Positions 44,119 to 52,223 of a DNA stretch of 64,000 bases are shown piece after piece. Below the pieces are notes generated by a model. The model was given only the letters and a program-made list of their open reading frames with translations. It searched no databases and was not told the origin of the DNA. Each line of letters opens with the position of its first letter. The stretch's first letter is position 1. Position numbers and translations under genes: made by a program. Source of the DNA: Ornithinimicrobium cryptoxanthini (GTDB taxonomy: Bacteria; Actinomycetota; Actinomycetes; Actinomycetales; Dermatophilaceae); assembly GCF_023923205.1 (NCBI RefSeq), contig NZ_CP099490.1:124001-188000 (forward strand), written 5' to 3'.

Positions 44119-44469
44119 CTAGCGCTTGACGTCGGGGTCGATGTCGTCGGCCTCGAGGTACTGGTCGGTGACCCGGTCGCGGTGCTCGCGAGCCTCCGCG
44201 GTGGTCCCACGGGCCTGCTCCTCGAGCTGTGCGGCCTCCGCCTCGGCGCGCTCGGCACGCTCGCGCGCCACGTCGGCCTGCTGCTGCGCGTCACGCGCGG
44301 CGCTTTCCCGGTCCTCGGCATAATGCTCGCCGCCCATGGCGCGCTCACGGATGTGCACGGCCTCGTCACGGGCACGCGCCTTGTTCTTGCTGTTGACGAA
44401 GGCCCACACGGCTCCCAGCACCAACAGCACCAGGACCGCCAGCAACAGCCACATCATCCAGTCATCCAT
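44119..44469 (-). CDS. Membrane-anchored coiled-coil protein
   Basis: GGAGG is six bases before the ATG at 44469. The 116-residue protein has an N-terminal membrane helix (about 5-26) and then a long charged helix rich in Ala, Glu and Arg (ADVARERAERAEAEAAQLEEQA) that predicts a coiled coil, ending in an acidic tail DDIDPDVKR. It faces the cytosol if the positive charges after the helix stay inside. No family function is known. Confidence 0.75.
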   Translation of the reverse strand: MDDWMMWLLLAVLVLLVLGAVWAFVNSKNKARARDEAVHIRERAMGGEHYAEDRESAARDAQQQADVARERAERAEAEAAQLEEQARGTTAEAREHRDRVTDQYLEADDIDPDVKR

Positions 44470-44575
44470 GACACACCTCCAGGTGGTTTGACCCTCACGG
44501 TAGCCATAGCCTGGTGTGAGTTCCACCGGAACGGACCCCAGGTGCCCGCCACCACCGCCGATGAGAGGAGCGACG

Positions 44576-45046
44576 ATGTCGCCACTGCAGGACCCACAGA
44601 TCACCACCCGTGGGGCGGTCCCGACCGCGGTCGTGTCGGGCAGCACGTCCTTTGACGCCCTGGCCGGCTTCTATGACCGGTCGTTCGGAGCCGTGGCCGG
44701 GGCGATCGCCCGCCAGGGTCTGGCGCCTGCCGGACCAGCATTCGGCTTCTATCTCCGGCCACCGTCAGACACGGTTGACTTGGAGGTGGGCTTCCCCACC
44801 TCGAGCGGTGTCGCCGACGACGGAGAGGTGCGCGCCAGTCAGCTGCCGGCGGGTGAGGTCGCGACCGCGATCCACGCTGGGTCCTACGACGAGCTCTCGC
44901 AGTCCTGGCAGGCACTCGCGGACTGGATCGTCCAGCAGGGACGACAGCCCGGACAGCAGATGTGGGAGGTCTATCTCACCGAGCCGACCGCGGGCGGGGA
45001 TGCTTCCGCCATGCGCACCGAGCTCTCCTGGCTGTTGGCCGACTGA
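44576..45046 (+). CDS. GyrI-like/effector-binding domain protein
   Basis: GAGAGGAG (44563-44570) supports the ATG at 44576. The 156-residue protein has two beta-alpha-beta-beta repeats typical of the SHS2/GyrI-like fold: FDALAGFYDRSFGAVAGAIARQGLAPAGPAFGFYLRPP, DLEVGFPTSSGV and LPAGEVATAIHAGSYDELSQSWQALADWIVQQG, then WEVYLTEPT. There is no DNA-binding domain, so it is a stand-alone binder of small amphipathic or drug-like molecules. It lies divergent from the coiled-coil gene. Confidence 0.88.
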   Translation: MSPLQDPQITTRGAVPTAVVSGSTSFDALAGFYDRSFGAVAGAIARQGLAPAGPAFGFYLRPPSDTVDLEVGFPTSSGVADDGEVRASQLPAGEVATAIHAGSYDELSQSWQALADWIVQQGRQPGQQMWEVYLTEPTAGGDASAMRTELSWLLAD

Positions 45047-45063
45047 GTCACCCGGTCCTGGGG

Positions 45064-45960
45064 TCAGGCCCAGAAGGCCCAGGCCAACAGCACCCACGGG
45101 GTCGCCCCGACGACGGCGACCGCCATGAGGACCGGCACGACGAGAGGGTGCGCGCGCCGCTCGTGGTGGGGGAGGGCCCGCACCCGGATCACCAGCTCGC
45201 TGGCGGTGCCTGAGCTGCCCAGGGCGGCCGGCGGGTGGCTGGACCCGGTCATCGCCACCAGGGCGCGCCCGAGCGGGTCGGCACCCACCCGGCGGACCGC
45301 GCGACGGTCGGCGAGCAGCTCGATGAGCAGCTGCACCTCCTGCATCGCGCCGGCGCTGCGCAACGACCGGGGCGCGGCGCGGTGCAGCACCGTGAAGAAC
45401 TCCAGCATGAGGTCGTGGCGCGCCATCGCGTGCGCGCCCTCGTGCGCGAGGACCGCCTGCAGCTCGTCCGCGGACAGCGCGGTGATCGTCTCCTGGGTCA
45501 GCACCACGCGCGAGCGCAGCCCCGGGACGCAGTATGCCGAGCGTCCGGGATGGTCGACGACCCGCAGCGAGCCGTCCCGCCGGTTCGCGACCAGGTCGAC
45601 CAGGTCGCGCTGGGAGCGTCGGTTGGCGCGCAGGTCAGAGCCGATCCGGTGTCCCGAGCGCAGCAGCAGCAGCGTCATCCCACCGGTCATCACGGTGGCC
45701 ACGACAACGGCGATCGAGACTCGTGTGGTGCCGCTGAAGAAGGTGGGCACCGTCCCGCCGTCGGTGGCCAGCGCGATCGCCGCCGCAGGAGCGGTCATCA
45801 GTGCGGCGAGGACACCCGCGACGCTGACCACCTGCCACAGGGCCAGCGCGGGGCCGGGCGTGCGCCGCAGCCAGTGCCAGCGGGGAAGCAGGTGCGGCAC
45901 GACCGCCACGCAGAGGAGGGCGGTGAGTGCGAGCGCGAGGACCGGCAGGGCGGAGGCCAC
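45064..45960 (-). CDS. M56-family membrane metallopeptidase (BlaR1/MecR1-like)
   Basis: Start is GTG at 45960, 15 bases after the BlaI stop. The 298-residue protein has membrane helices near 5-25, 38-65 and 80-100, a cytosolic or membrane-side protease domain with HEGAH (HExxH zinc motif) in LQAVLAHEGAHAMARHDLM followed by LIELLADRRAVR supplying the third ligand Glu, and a final helix. It lacks the penicillin-binding sensor domain of BlaR1. Paired with BlaI, it should cleave the repressor or another regulator on an unknown signal. Confidence 0.9.
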   Translation of the reverse strand: MASALPVLALALTALLCVAVVPHLLPRWHWLRRTPGPALALWQVVSVAGVLAALMTAPAAAIALATDGGTVPTFFSGTTRVSIAVVVATVMTGGMTLLLLRSGHRIGSDLRANRRSQRDLVDLVANRRDGSLRVVDHPGRSAYCVPGLRSRVVLTQETITALSADELQAVLAHEGAHAMARHDLMLEFFTVLHRAAPRSLRSAGAMQEVQLLIELLADRRAVRRVGADPLGRALVAMTGSSHPPAALGSSGTASELVIRVRALPHHERRAHPLVVPVLMAVAVVGATPWVLLAWAFWA

Positions 45961-45975
45961 TGGGTGCCCCTGGGG

Positions 45976-46362
45976 TCAGCCCGCGTGCTTGTCGGCGACC
46001 GTGTCCAGGGCGGCCTGCAGGTCGGCGATCTCGTCGGCGGAGGCCGTGCCGATGAAGTGCATCATGGCCGAGCGCCTGTCGGCGTTGTCCAGGCTTCGGA
46101 GGGTGGTGCGCATCGTGGCGGCCGTCATCTCTTCGCGCGAGCCTGCGGGAGAGTACTGCCAGGCCCGGCCGTCGCGCACGCGAGTGGCGACCTTCTTCTT
46201 GGCCAGCCGGTCCAGGACGGTCATCACGGTCGTGTAGGCGAGGTCACGGTCGGTGGCCAGCTGTTCGTGCACCTCACGCACTGACAGGGCACCGTCGGCG
46301 TCCCACAGGACGTCCATGACGGCGCGCTCAAGGTCTCCCAGACTCGCTCCAAAGGGCCACAT
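45976..46362 (-). CDS. BlaI/MecI/CopY-family repressor
   Basis: TATCAT (46370-46375, minus strand) is seven bases before the ATG at 46362, which is therefore preferred over the ATG at 46371 that lies within the -10. The 128-residue protein is a winged helix with GDLERAVMDVLWDADGALSVREVHEQLATDRDLAYTTVMTVLDRLAKKKVATRV and a C-terminal dimer region. No beta-lactamase gene is nearby. CTAC/GTAG arms at about 46396-46407 upstream may be its own operator. Confidence 0.92.
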   Translation of the reverse strand: MWPFGASLGDLERAVMDVLWDADGALSVREVHEQLATDRDLAYTTVMTVLDRLAKKKVATRVRDGRAWQYSPAGSREEMTAATMRTTLRSLDNADRRSAMMHFIGTASADEIADLQAALDTVADKHAG

Positions 46363-46473
46363 ACCTGCCATGATACTCGCTTTTCGGCGAGGAACTACAT
46401 CGCGTAGGAGATGCGCCCGCTCCGGCCGCTCCGTGGGGGGAGGTGGACCAGCCGGCCCAGTCCAGGGCGACAG

Positions 46474-47493
46474 CTAGGTGCCGTAGCCCTGCGGGTTCTT
46501 CTGCTGCCAGCGCCAGGTGTCGGCGCACATCTCGTCGAGGTCCTTCTCGGCACGCCAGCCGAGCTCCTGCTCGGCGAGGGTGGGATCGGCATACGACTCG
46601 GCGATGTCGCCGGAGCGGCGCGCGACGACCTCGTAGGGCACCTCGCGCCCTGACGCCCGCTCAAAGGCCGCGACCAGCTCCAGGACGCTGGTGCCCTGAC
46701 CGGTCCCGAGGTTCCACACCGACACCGGCCGGTCGTGCGCACTGACGTGGTCCAGCGCCGCCAGGTGACCACGGGCCAGGTCCACGACGTGGATGTAGTC
46801 GCGCACCCCGGTCCCGTCCGGCGTCGGGTAGTCGTCGCCGAAGACCTGCAGGCGGTCCCGCTGGCCCACGGCCACCTGCGCGACGAACGGCATCAGGTTG
46901 TTGGGGGTGCCGTGCGGCTGCTCCCCGATCCGGCCGGACGGGTGCGCGCCCACCGGGTTGAAGTAGCGCAGCATCGCGAACCGCCAGCGAGGGTCGGCTG
47001 CCGCCAGATCGCGCAGGATCTGCTCGATCATCACCTTGGTCCAGCCATAGGGGTTGGTCGCCGAGGTCGGCAGGTCCTCGGTCATCGGGACTGGCGGGGT
47101 GGCGCCATAGACCGTCGCGGAGGAGGAGAAGACGAGCCGGCGCACGTCATACGACTCCATGGCGCGCAGCAGGGACAGGGTGCCGGCGACGTTGTTGTCG
47201 TAGTAGTCCAACGGGTTGGTGACGCTCTCGCCGACCGCCTTGTGGCCCGCGAAGTGCACGACGGCGTCAAAGGCCCCCGCGTCAAAGACGCCGCGCACGG
47301 CCTGGTGGTCGCGCAGGTCGACGTTGTGGACCCGCACGGACCCGCCGGTGAGCTCCTTGATCCGGCCGATCACCGCGGGCACGGCGTTGCTGAAGTTGTC
47401 GAGGATGACCACCTCGTGCGCGGCGGCGAGCTCCACGACCGTGTGCGATCCGATGAAGCCGGCGCCGCCGGTGACCAGGATCCGCTGTCTCAT
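46474..47493 (-). CDS. galE: UDP-glucose 4-epimerase
   Basis: The 339-residue enzyme is an extended short-chain dehydrogenase: NAD loop VTGGAGFIGSHTV, VVHFAGHKAVGES, SSSATVYG with the catalytic Ser/Thr, NPYGWTKVMIEQ with the YxxxK pair, and LRYFNPVGAHPSG. It interconverts UDP-glucose and UDP-galactose. CACGAT stands seven bases before the ATG and may be a weak -10 box. The gene lies 31 bases downstream of the ABC operon end on the same strand. Confidence 0.95.
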   Translation of the reverse strand: MRQRILVTGGAGFIGSHTVVELAAAHEVVILDNFSNAVPAVIGRIKELTGGSVRVHNVDLRDHQAVRGVFDAGAFDAVVHFAGHKAVGESVTNPLDYYDNNVAGTLSLLRAMESYDVRRLVFSSSATVYGATPPVPMTEDLPTSATNPYGWTKVMIEQILRDLAAADPRWRFAMLRYFNPVGAHPSGRIGEQPHGTPNNLMPFVAQVAVGQRDRLQVFGDDYPTPDGTGVRDYIHVVDLARGHLAALDHVSAHDRPVSVWNLGTGQGTSVLELVAAFERASGREVPYEVVARRSGDIAESYADPTLAEQELGWRAEKDLDEMCADTWRWQQKNPQGYGT

Positions 47494-47524
47494 GGGACCG
47501 ATCGTGCCAGACGCCACGGCCAGC

Positions 47525-48229
47525 TCACGCGTCGGCCGTGGCCAGGGTGCCGTCCACCACGCGGCCGTCGTGCAGCTCGATGAGCCGATCGGCACGGGCC
47601 ATCAGGATCGGGTCGTGCGTCGAGACGACGGCCGCGATGCCGCGCCGGTGGGTCAGTTCGGAGAGCAGGTCCATGATCGTCCCGGCCGTGTCGGAGTCCA
47701 GCTGGCCGGTCGGTTCGTCGGCGATCAGGATCTGCGGGTCGCCGACCAGAGCCCGCGCGATGCCGACCCGCTGCTGCTGGCCGCCGGAGAGCTCATAGGG
47801 GCGCTGGGTGCCGTGCTTGCCGAGCGACACGAGGTCGAGCGCCCGGCTGACCCGCTCGGCGCGCTCGGCCACCGGGGTGTTCTTCAGCCGCAGGACGACC
47901 TCGACGTTCTCCGCGGCGGAGAGCACCGGCACCAGCCCGAAGGACTGGAAGATGTGGCCGACCAGCTCGCGGCGCACGGCCAGCATGTCGTTCTCCTTGA
48001 GCTCGGAGAGCACCCGGCCGTCCCCGAGCAGCACGCGACCGGAGGTCGGTCGGTCGAGCCCGCCGAGGATGTTGAGCAGCGTCGTCTTGCCCGAGCCGGA
48101 GGGGCCACGCACGACCGTGAGCTCGCCGGGGTGCACCTCCACGTCGACGTCGACGAGCGCATGCACCTGCGCAGCGCCCTTGCCGAAGGTGCGCGAGACC
48201 TGCTCGGCCCTGATCAGATAGTCGCTCAC
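47525..48229 (-). CDS. MacB/LolD-type ABC ATPase (second ATPase of operon)
   Basis: The GTG at 48229 overlaps the stop of the preceding ATPase gene. The 234-residue protein has Walker A GPSGSGKTTLLNILGGLDRPTSG, Q-loop FQSFGLVPVLSAAENVE, signature LSGGQQQRVGIARALV and Walker B ILIADEPTGQLD. It is the last gene of an operon that supplies two FtsX-type permeases with two ATPases. Such exporters act by mechanotransmission, moving lipoproteins, peptides or drugs across or out of the membrane. Confidence 0.94.
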   Translation of the reverse strand: MSDYLIRAEQVSRTFGKGAAQVHALVDVDVEVHPGELTVVRGPSGSGKTTLLNILGGLDRPTSGRVLLGDGRVLSELKENDMLAVRRELVGHIFQSFGLVPVLSAAENVEVVLRLKNTPVAERAERVSRALDLVSLGKHGTQRPYELSGGQQQRVGIARALVGDPQILIADEPTGQLDSDTAGTIMDLLSELTHRRGIAAVVSTHDPILMARADRLIELHDGRVVDGTLATADA

Positions 48230-49233
48230 TGGCCCTCCTCGGGACGGCGGAACGCGGCGTCGTCGGATGTCTCGGCACCGTCGCGGTGTGGGTGCTGGTG
48301 GGGCTCCGGGGCGACTGCCTTGTGGCGCTCCTGGTCCGGCCACACCCCGACATGGTCCGGCTCCAGTTCCAGTCGCACTCGGTCCCGCAGGCCCAGGTCG
48401 GTGACATAGCCGCTGGGCAGCTGCAGGCGACCGGCCCGGTCGATCACGGTGTATTCCTGCGCGACCAGGTGCTCCGCGCCGTGCTCGTCGACCTCGACGT
48501 GGCGCAGCACCTCGGTGGAGGTGTTGCCATCCCGGATCTGCACGGTGCGACGGACGTGGTCGGCGATCGTCGGGTCGTGGGTCACGATCAGCACGGTGAC
48601 CCCGAGCCGCTCCGACGCATCACGCATGGACTCCAGGACGACCTCGGACATCGCGTCGTCCAGCTCGCCCGTCGGTTCGTCGGCCAGCAGCACCGAGGGG
48701 TTGTTGGCCACCGCCGTGGCGATCGCGACGCGCTGCTGCTGCCCACCGGACATCTCGGCGGGGCGACGGTTGGCGACGTCGGAGACGCCGAGCAGGTCGA
48801 GCAGCTCGCCGACCCGCTCGCGCCGCTCCCGGGCGCCGCTGATCAGCAGGGGGAGGGCGACGTTCTCGGCGGCGGTCAGGAAGGGCATCAGGTTGCGCGA
48901 GGTCTGCTGCCAGACGAAGCCGACCGTGTGCCGCTGATAACGCACCCGCTGCTGACGGGTCATCGAGTTCAGGTTGACGCCCGCGACGGTCGCCCGCCCA
49001 CCGGTCGGCTTGTCGAGGCCGGACAGGATGTTGAGCAGGGTCGACTTGCCGGACCCGGACGCCCCGACGAGCGCGACGACGTCACCGGGCTCGACGCGCA
49101 GGTTGAGCCCCTGCAGGGCCTGGATCTCCACGCCCTCGGTCGAATAGATGCGCACCAGGTCCTCGCAGAGGATGTCGGGTCCCTCGTGCTCGCGGCCCGC
49201 GACCGGCGTGGTTGGGCTGTGCGTTGTGGTCAT
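48226..49233 (-). CDS. MacB-type ABC ATPase with AbrB-like C-terminal tail
   Basis: The 335-residue protein has a normal ATPase domain to about residue 235: Walker A GASGSGKSTLLNILSGLDKPTGG, Q-loop WQQTSRNLMPFLTAAENVA, LSGGQ-equivalent MSGGQQQRVAIATAV, and VLLADEPTGELDD. After it comes QEYTVIDRAGRLQLPSGYVTDLGLRDRVRLELE, a SpoVT-AbrB-like swapped-hairpin element normally found in DNA-binding or antitoxin proteins, then a charged low-complexity end. GGAGGAG precedes the ATG. The tail is a candidate regulatory or dimerising module. Confidence 0.88.
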   Translation of the reverse strand: MTTTHSPTTPVAGREHEGPDILCEDLVRIYSTEGVEIQALQGLNLRVEPGDVVALVGASGSGKSTLLNILSGLDKPTGGRATVAGVNLNSMTRQQRVRYQRHTVGFVWQQTSRNLMPFLTAAENVALPLLISGARERRERVGELLDLLGVSDVANRRPAEMSGGQQQRVAIATAVANNPSVLLADEPTGELDDAMSEVVLESMRDASERLGVTVLIVTHDPTIADHVRRTVQIRDGNTSTEVLRHVEVDEHGAEHLVAQEYTVIDRAGRLQLPSGYVTDLGLRDRVRLELEPDHVGVWPDQERHKAVAPEPHQHPHRDGAETSDDAAFRRPEEGQ

Positions 49234-49302
49234 GACTCCTCCACCTGGGTGGTCGGGTGCGTCGGATCGAGTATGCCGTGGGTCGGGTTGGTCATCATCG
49301 GC

Positions 49303-52149
49303 CTACCTCTCCTCGCCGCGGCGGAGCTGGGTGGTCAGGTCGGCACGACCGGACATCGTCGCGGACACGGCGATGGCGAGGGCCACCGCCGTGAGGATGC
49401 CGAGCGCGACCGGGCCGAGCACGACCCAGTTGACAGCCAAGGTGGGCTGCTCGGTCCCGCCGGTGAGCCCGGTCAGGTCGATCGCGCGCAGGAGCAGCCA
49501 GGGCACGATGAGCCCGAGTGCTGCTCCCACGGCGCACGCCATCGCGACGAGTGGTCCGAGCTCCCAGGTGGTCAGGCCACGGGCCTGGCGCTGGCTCAGC
49601 CCCACAGTGCGCAGGACAGCAAAGAGCGAGGTGCGGGCGGCGGCTCCCATGAGCTGGACGAACAGCACGGCGAGCACGGTCAGCACGGTGGTGGCGATCA
49701 CGGCCGCGATGAACAGCGACAGCATCGTCCCGGTGACCGGTGCCTCCTGGAAGACCTCGAGCTTGTCCCGCGGGGTCTCGGCCAGGGCGTTGGGCACGGC
49801 CCCCTGGAGCGCGGTCGCCAGGGCGTCGGTCTGCTCGGGGTCGTCGGCCCGCACGAGCACGACGTCCCCCCGGGGCGTGCTGCCGCCGGCCGCCTCCCAC
49901 CGGGTGCGGTCCACCACTAGGAACTCACCACGGGTGCGCACCCCCGGGAGCGTGTCGACGTGACCCACGACCTCGACTGGGCCGAGCTGCTCGAGGGTGC
50001 CGGTCTCCGAACCGGGCTCGAGGCCCCCGCCGGTCAGCACCGGGGTCGCCCCAGAGCTGGTGAACAGCGCGTCGGGCAGCGGAGCGAGCGGGGTGTCCGC
50101 CCAGACCTGCGGCAGGTTGCTGTCGACGATATAGACGTTGAGCCCACGCGACACCGCGTCCTCGGTCGTCAGGTCCAGGTTGTTGGCGGCCGGTCGGGCG
50201 GAGGCCACGGCGGCCACGCCCTCGACCTCAAGCAGGGCGGCCACCTCGTCGTCGCTCCACTGCGGACCGGACAGCCGCACGTCCGCCCCGGTGCTGCGCC
50301 ATACGCCAAGCTCGGTGCCGGTGCTGATGGTGGAGGCGAGCACGGTCGAGAGCACGGCCACCGACACCCCGAGGATCACCGCGAGGGCCGGGATCACCCC
50401 ACCCGCGGGGTCGCGCACGGCCCGTGCCGCGCCGAGGAAGCTGGTCAGGCCGCGGCGGCCGCGGAAGAACGCCATCAGGGCGTGGACGGGTGCCGGATAG
50501 AGACGCAGCGTGATCACGCACGCCGCCAGCGCGAGCAGGATGGGGGTGGCCGCCATCAGCAGGTCGACGCCAGTGTCGACGGCGACGGCCGGGGACGCGG
50601 TGCCGCTGCTCTGCTCCTCGGTCGGCGTCTGGGTCACGCCGGTCAGCCCGCGGTCGAAGAGCCGCCACACTGCCACGCCGGCCAGGGCCAGGACGATGAC
50701 CTCGACCAGGACGCGGAGACGGCTGACGGCGCGGCTGCGCAGGTCACGGCGCGAGGAGCGGCCGGCCGTGCTCGTGGTCGTCGCGAGGAGGACGGCGGGG
50801 GCGAGGCCGACGAGGGCCACCCAGACCCACTCGCCCCACCCACTGGCACCGGGGTTGATCAGGCCGGCTGCGTAGTGCCCGACGACGGCCGCGGGCACCC
50901 CGACGAGCAGGCCTTCGAGCGCCATCACGCCCCGGGTCTGTGCACGCGAGGCACCTCGGGCGGCCGCCAGCGCCAGCGTCGGCTGGCGGCGGGAGGTGAT
51001 CAGGCGTGCGGCGAGCGCGAAGACCGCCAGCGCCACACCGGTCGGGCCGGCGGCGACCACCGCCAGGATGGAGGCAGTCGCGCGCTGCTGCTGGGACAGG
51101 GCCTCGAAGGTGCTGAGGACCTCGGTGGAGAACGTGGTCCGGACCGGGGGTTGCGACAGGTTGATGCCGGGGCTGTTGATCTGAGTGTCGAAGTCAGCCG
51201 GGTCCTCCGGCAGCCGGAGGTCCTGCTGCGTCGAGGAGAGCGCGATCAGCTGCGCGGTGACGGTGTCCACCTCGTTGCCCCGCACGGTCTCCGCGTCGAG
51301 CGGATAGAAGAGCTGCATCGAGTTGGTCGTCATCGGTCCGGTGGAGCCGGGACTGGCCGGCGGGAGGTATGCCGTCACCAGGCCTGTCAGACCCAGGTCG
51401 CCGGAGTAGAGCCGGCCCACCGAGATCGAGTTGGGCATGTGCTCCCACCGAGGGTCCTCGGGGTCCTTGGGCGTGAACGTGCCGGTGATGAGGTAGTCGG
51501 CGAACTCGTCCTCCTCGTCGAGGCCGAACTGCTCGCCCGCCTCGAGGTTGAGCTCGCGGGCCGCCTGGTCCAGCAGCAGCACCTGGACGGGTCCGCTCGC
51601 GGTGCCCTCGGGGATCGCCTCGGCGGGCAGCTGGGGGCTGGGGTTGAGGACGATCTCGGGCCACTCGCCCGAGACCAGGTCGACGTGCTCGGGCAGGAGC
51701 GGGTCGATCCGGTTCTCGATGGCGACCTGGGCGAACTCCGTGCCCTCGGGGGGCCTGCGGCTGACCTCGTCGCCGCCGAGGTTGATGAAGAACTGTCCGG
51801 GTTGCATCATCGAGCGCAGCGGCTCCGGCTGGGCCTGGCGGGTCTGCTCGAGACCGTCCAGCAGGCTGCCCCACGTCTCCTCGGCAGAGGAGTAGGTCTG
51901 GTCGGGGGCCGGCACGATGCTGGCAGCCCAGACGGCGCTGAGGTCTCGTTGCTGGGCTGACAGGGCGCTGACCTGGTAGGGCAGCTGTCGGCCGTTCATG
52001 TCCAGGATGTAGCGGGGCCACAGCGTGGTCGCACACGCCACCAGCGCGACCAGCAGGGCCAGCAGGAGCGAGGGCCACGGATCCGCCACGAGCCCGCGCA
52101 GCGCGATGCCGACGCGGCTGGGCAGGCGCGTCTGCGCGTGCCGACTCAT
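49303..52149 (-). CDS. FtsX-family ABC permease (second permease)
   Basis: The 948-residue protein begins with a membrane helix (about 26-46), followed by a large extracytoplasmic domain, then helices grouped as in FtsX/MacB permeases duplicated within one chain: one FtsX unit with ALSQQQRATASILAVVAAGPTGVALAVFALAARL and another ending LFVQLMGAAARTSLFAVLRTVGLSQRQARGLTTWELGPLV. AGGAG precedes the ATG, which overlaps the stop of a 25-codon ORF. It pairs with the other permease of the operon to form a heterodimer. Confidence 0.9.
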   Translation of the reverse strand: MSRHAQTRLPSRVGIALRGLVADPWPSLLLALLVALVACATTLWPRYILDMNGRQLPYQVSALSAQQRDLSAVWAASIVPAPDQTYSSAEETWGSLLDGLEQTRQAQPEPLRSMMQPGQFFINLGGDEVSRRPPEGTEFAQVAIENRIDPLLPEHVDLVSGEWPEIVLNPSPQLPAEAIPEGTASGPVQVLLLDQAARELNLEAGEQFGLDEEDEFADYLITGTFTPKDPEDPRWEHMPNSISVGRLYSGDLGLTGLVTAYLPPASPGSTGPMTTNSMQLFYPLDAETVRGNEVDTVTAQLIALSSTQQDLRLPEDPADFDTQINSPGINLSQPPVRTTFSTEVLSTFEALSQQQRATASILAVVAAGPTGVALAVFALAARLITSRRQPTLALAAARGASRAQTRGVMALEGLLVGVPAAVVGHYAAGLINPGASGWGEWVWVALVGLAPAVLLATTTSTAGRSSRRDLRSRAVSRLRVLVEVIVLALAGVAVWRLFDRGLTGVTQTPTEEQSSGTASPAVAVDTGVDLLMAATPILLALAACVITLRLYPAPVHALMAFFRGRRGLTSFLGAARAVRDPAGGVIPALAVILGVSVAVLSTVLASTISTGTELGVWRSTGADVRLSGPQWSDDEVAALLEVEGVAAVASARPAANNLDLTTEDAVSRGLNVYIVDSNLPQVWADTPLAPLPDALFTSSGATPVLTGGGLEPGSETGTLEQLGPVEVVGHVDTLPGVRTRGEFLVVDRTRWEAAGGSTPRGDVVLVRADDPEQTDALATALQGAVPNALAETPRDKLEVFQEAPVTGTMLSLFIAAVIATTVLTVLAVLFVQLMGAAARTSLFAVLRTVGLSQRQARGLTTWELGPLVAMACAVGAALGLIVPWLLLRAIDLTGLTGGTEQPTLAVNWVVLGPVALGILTAVALAIAVSATMSGRADLTTQLRRGEER

Positions 52150-52223
52150 CGGATCTCCTTGCTGAGCTCCGCGGAACGCTCCGGGCCTCGCAAGCTCGTG
52201 TCCTCGCGAGTCCTGTCGCTCAT
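52146..52223 (-). CDS. 25-codon coupling ORF between two permease genes
   Basis: ATG at 52221-52223 overlaps the stop of the first permease (ATGA) and the TGA at 52146-52148 overlaps the ATG of the second permease (ATGA). The frame codes MSDRTREDTSLRGPERSAELSKEIR, all polar with no helix for a membrane. An AGGAG purine run inside the end of each upstream frame serves the next ATG, so ribosomes can run through all three cistrons. It may only transmit translation or may be the remnant of a junction duplication, because the GAGATCCGATGA sequence occurs at both ends. Confidence 0.6.
   Translation of the reverse strand: MSDRTREDTSLRGPERSAELSKEIR

Noticed and set aside
42290-44122. 610-codon plus-strand frame opposite purB
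   Set aside because: Antisense shadow; the upstream part in the gap has no family support either.
49960-51960. 666-codon plus-strand frame opposite the FtsX permease
   Set aside because: Antisense shadow with low-complexity Gly/Arg/Asp sequence.
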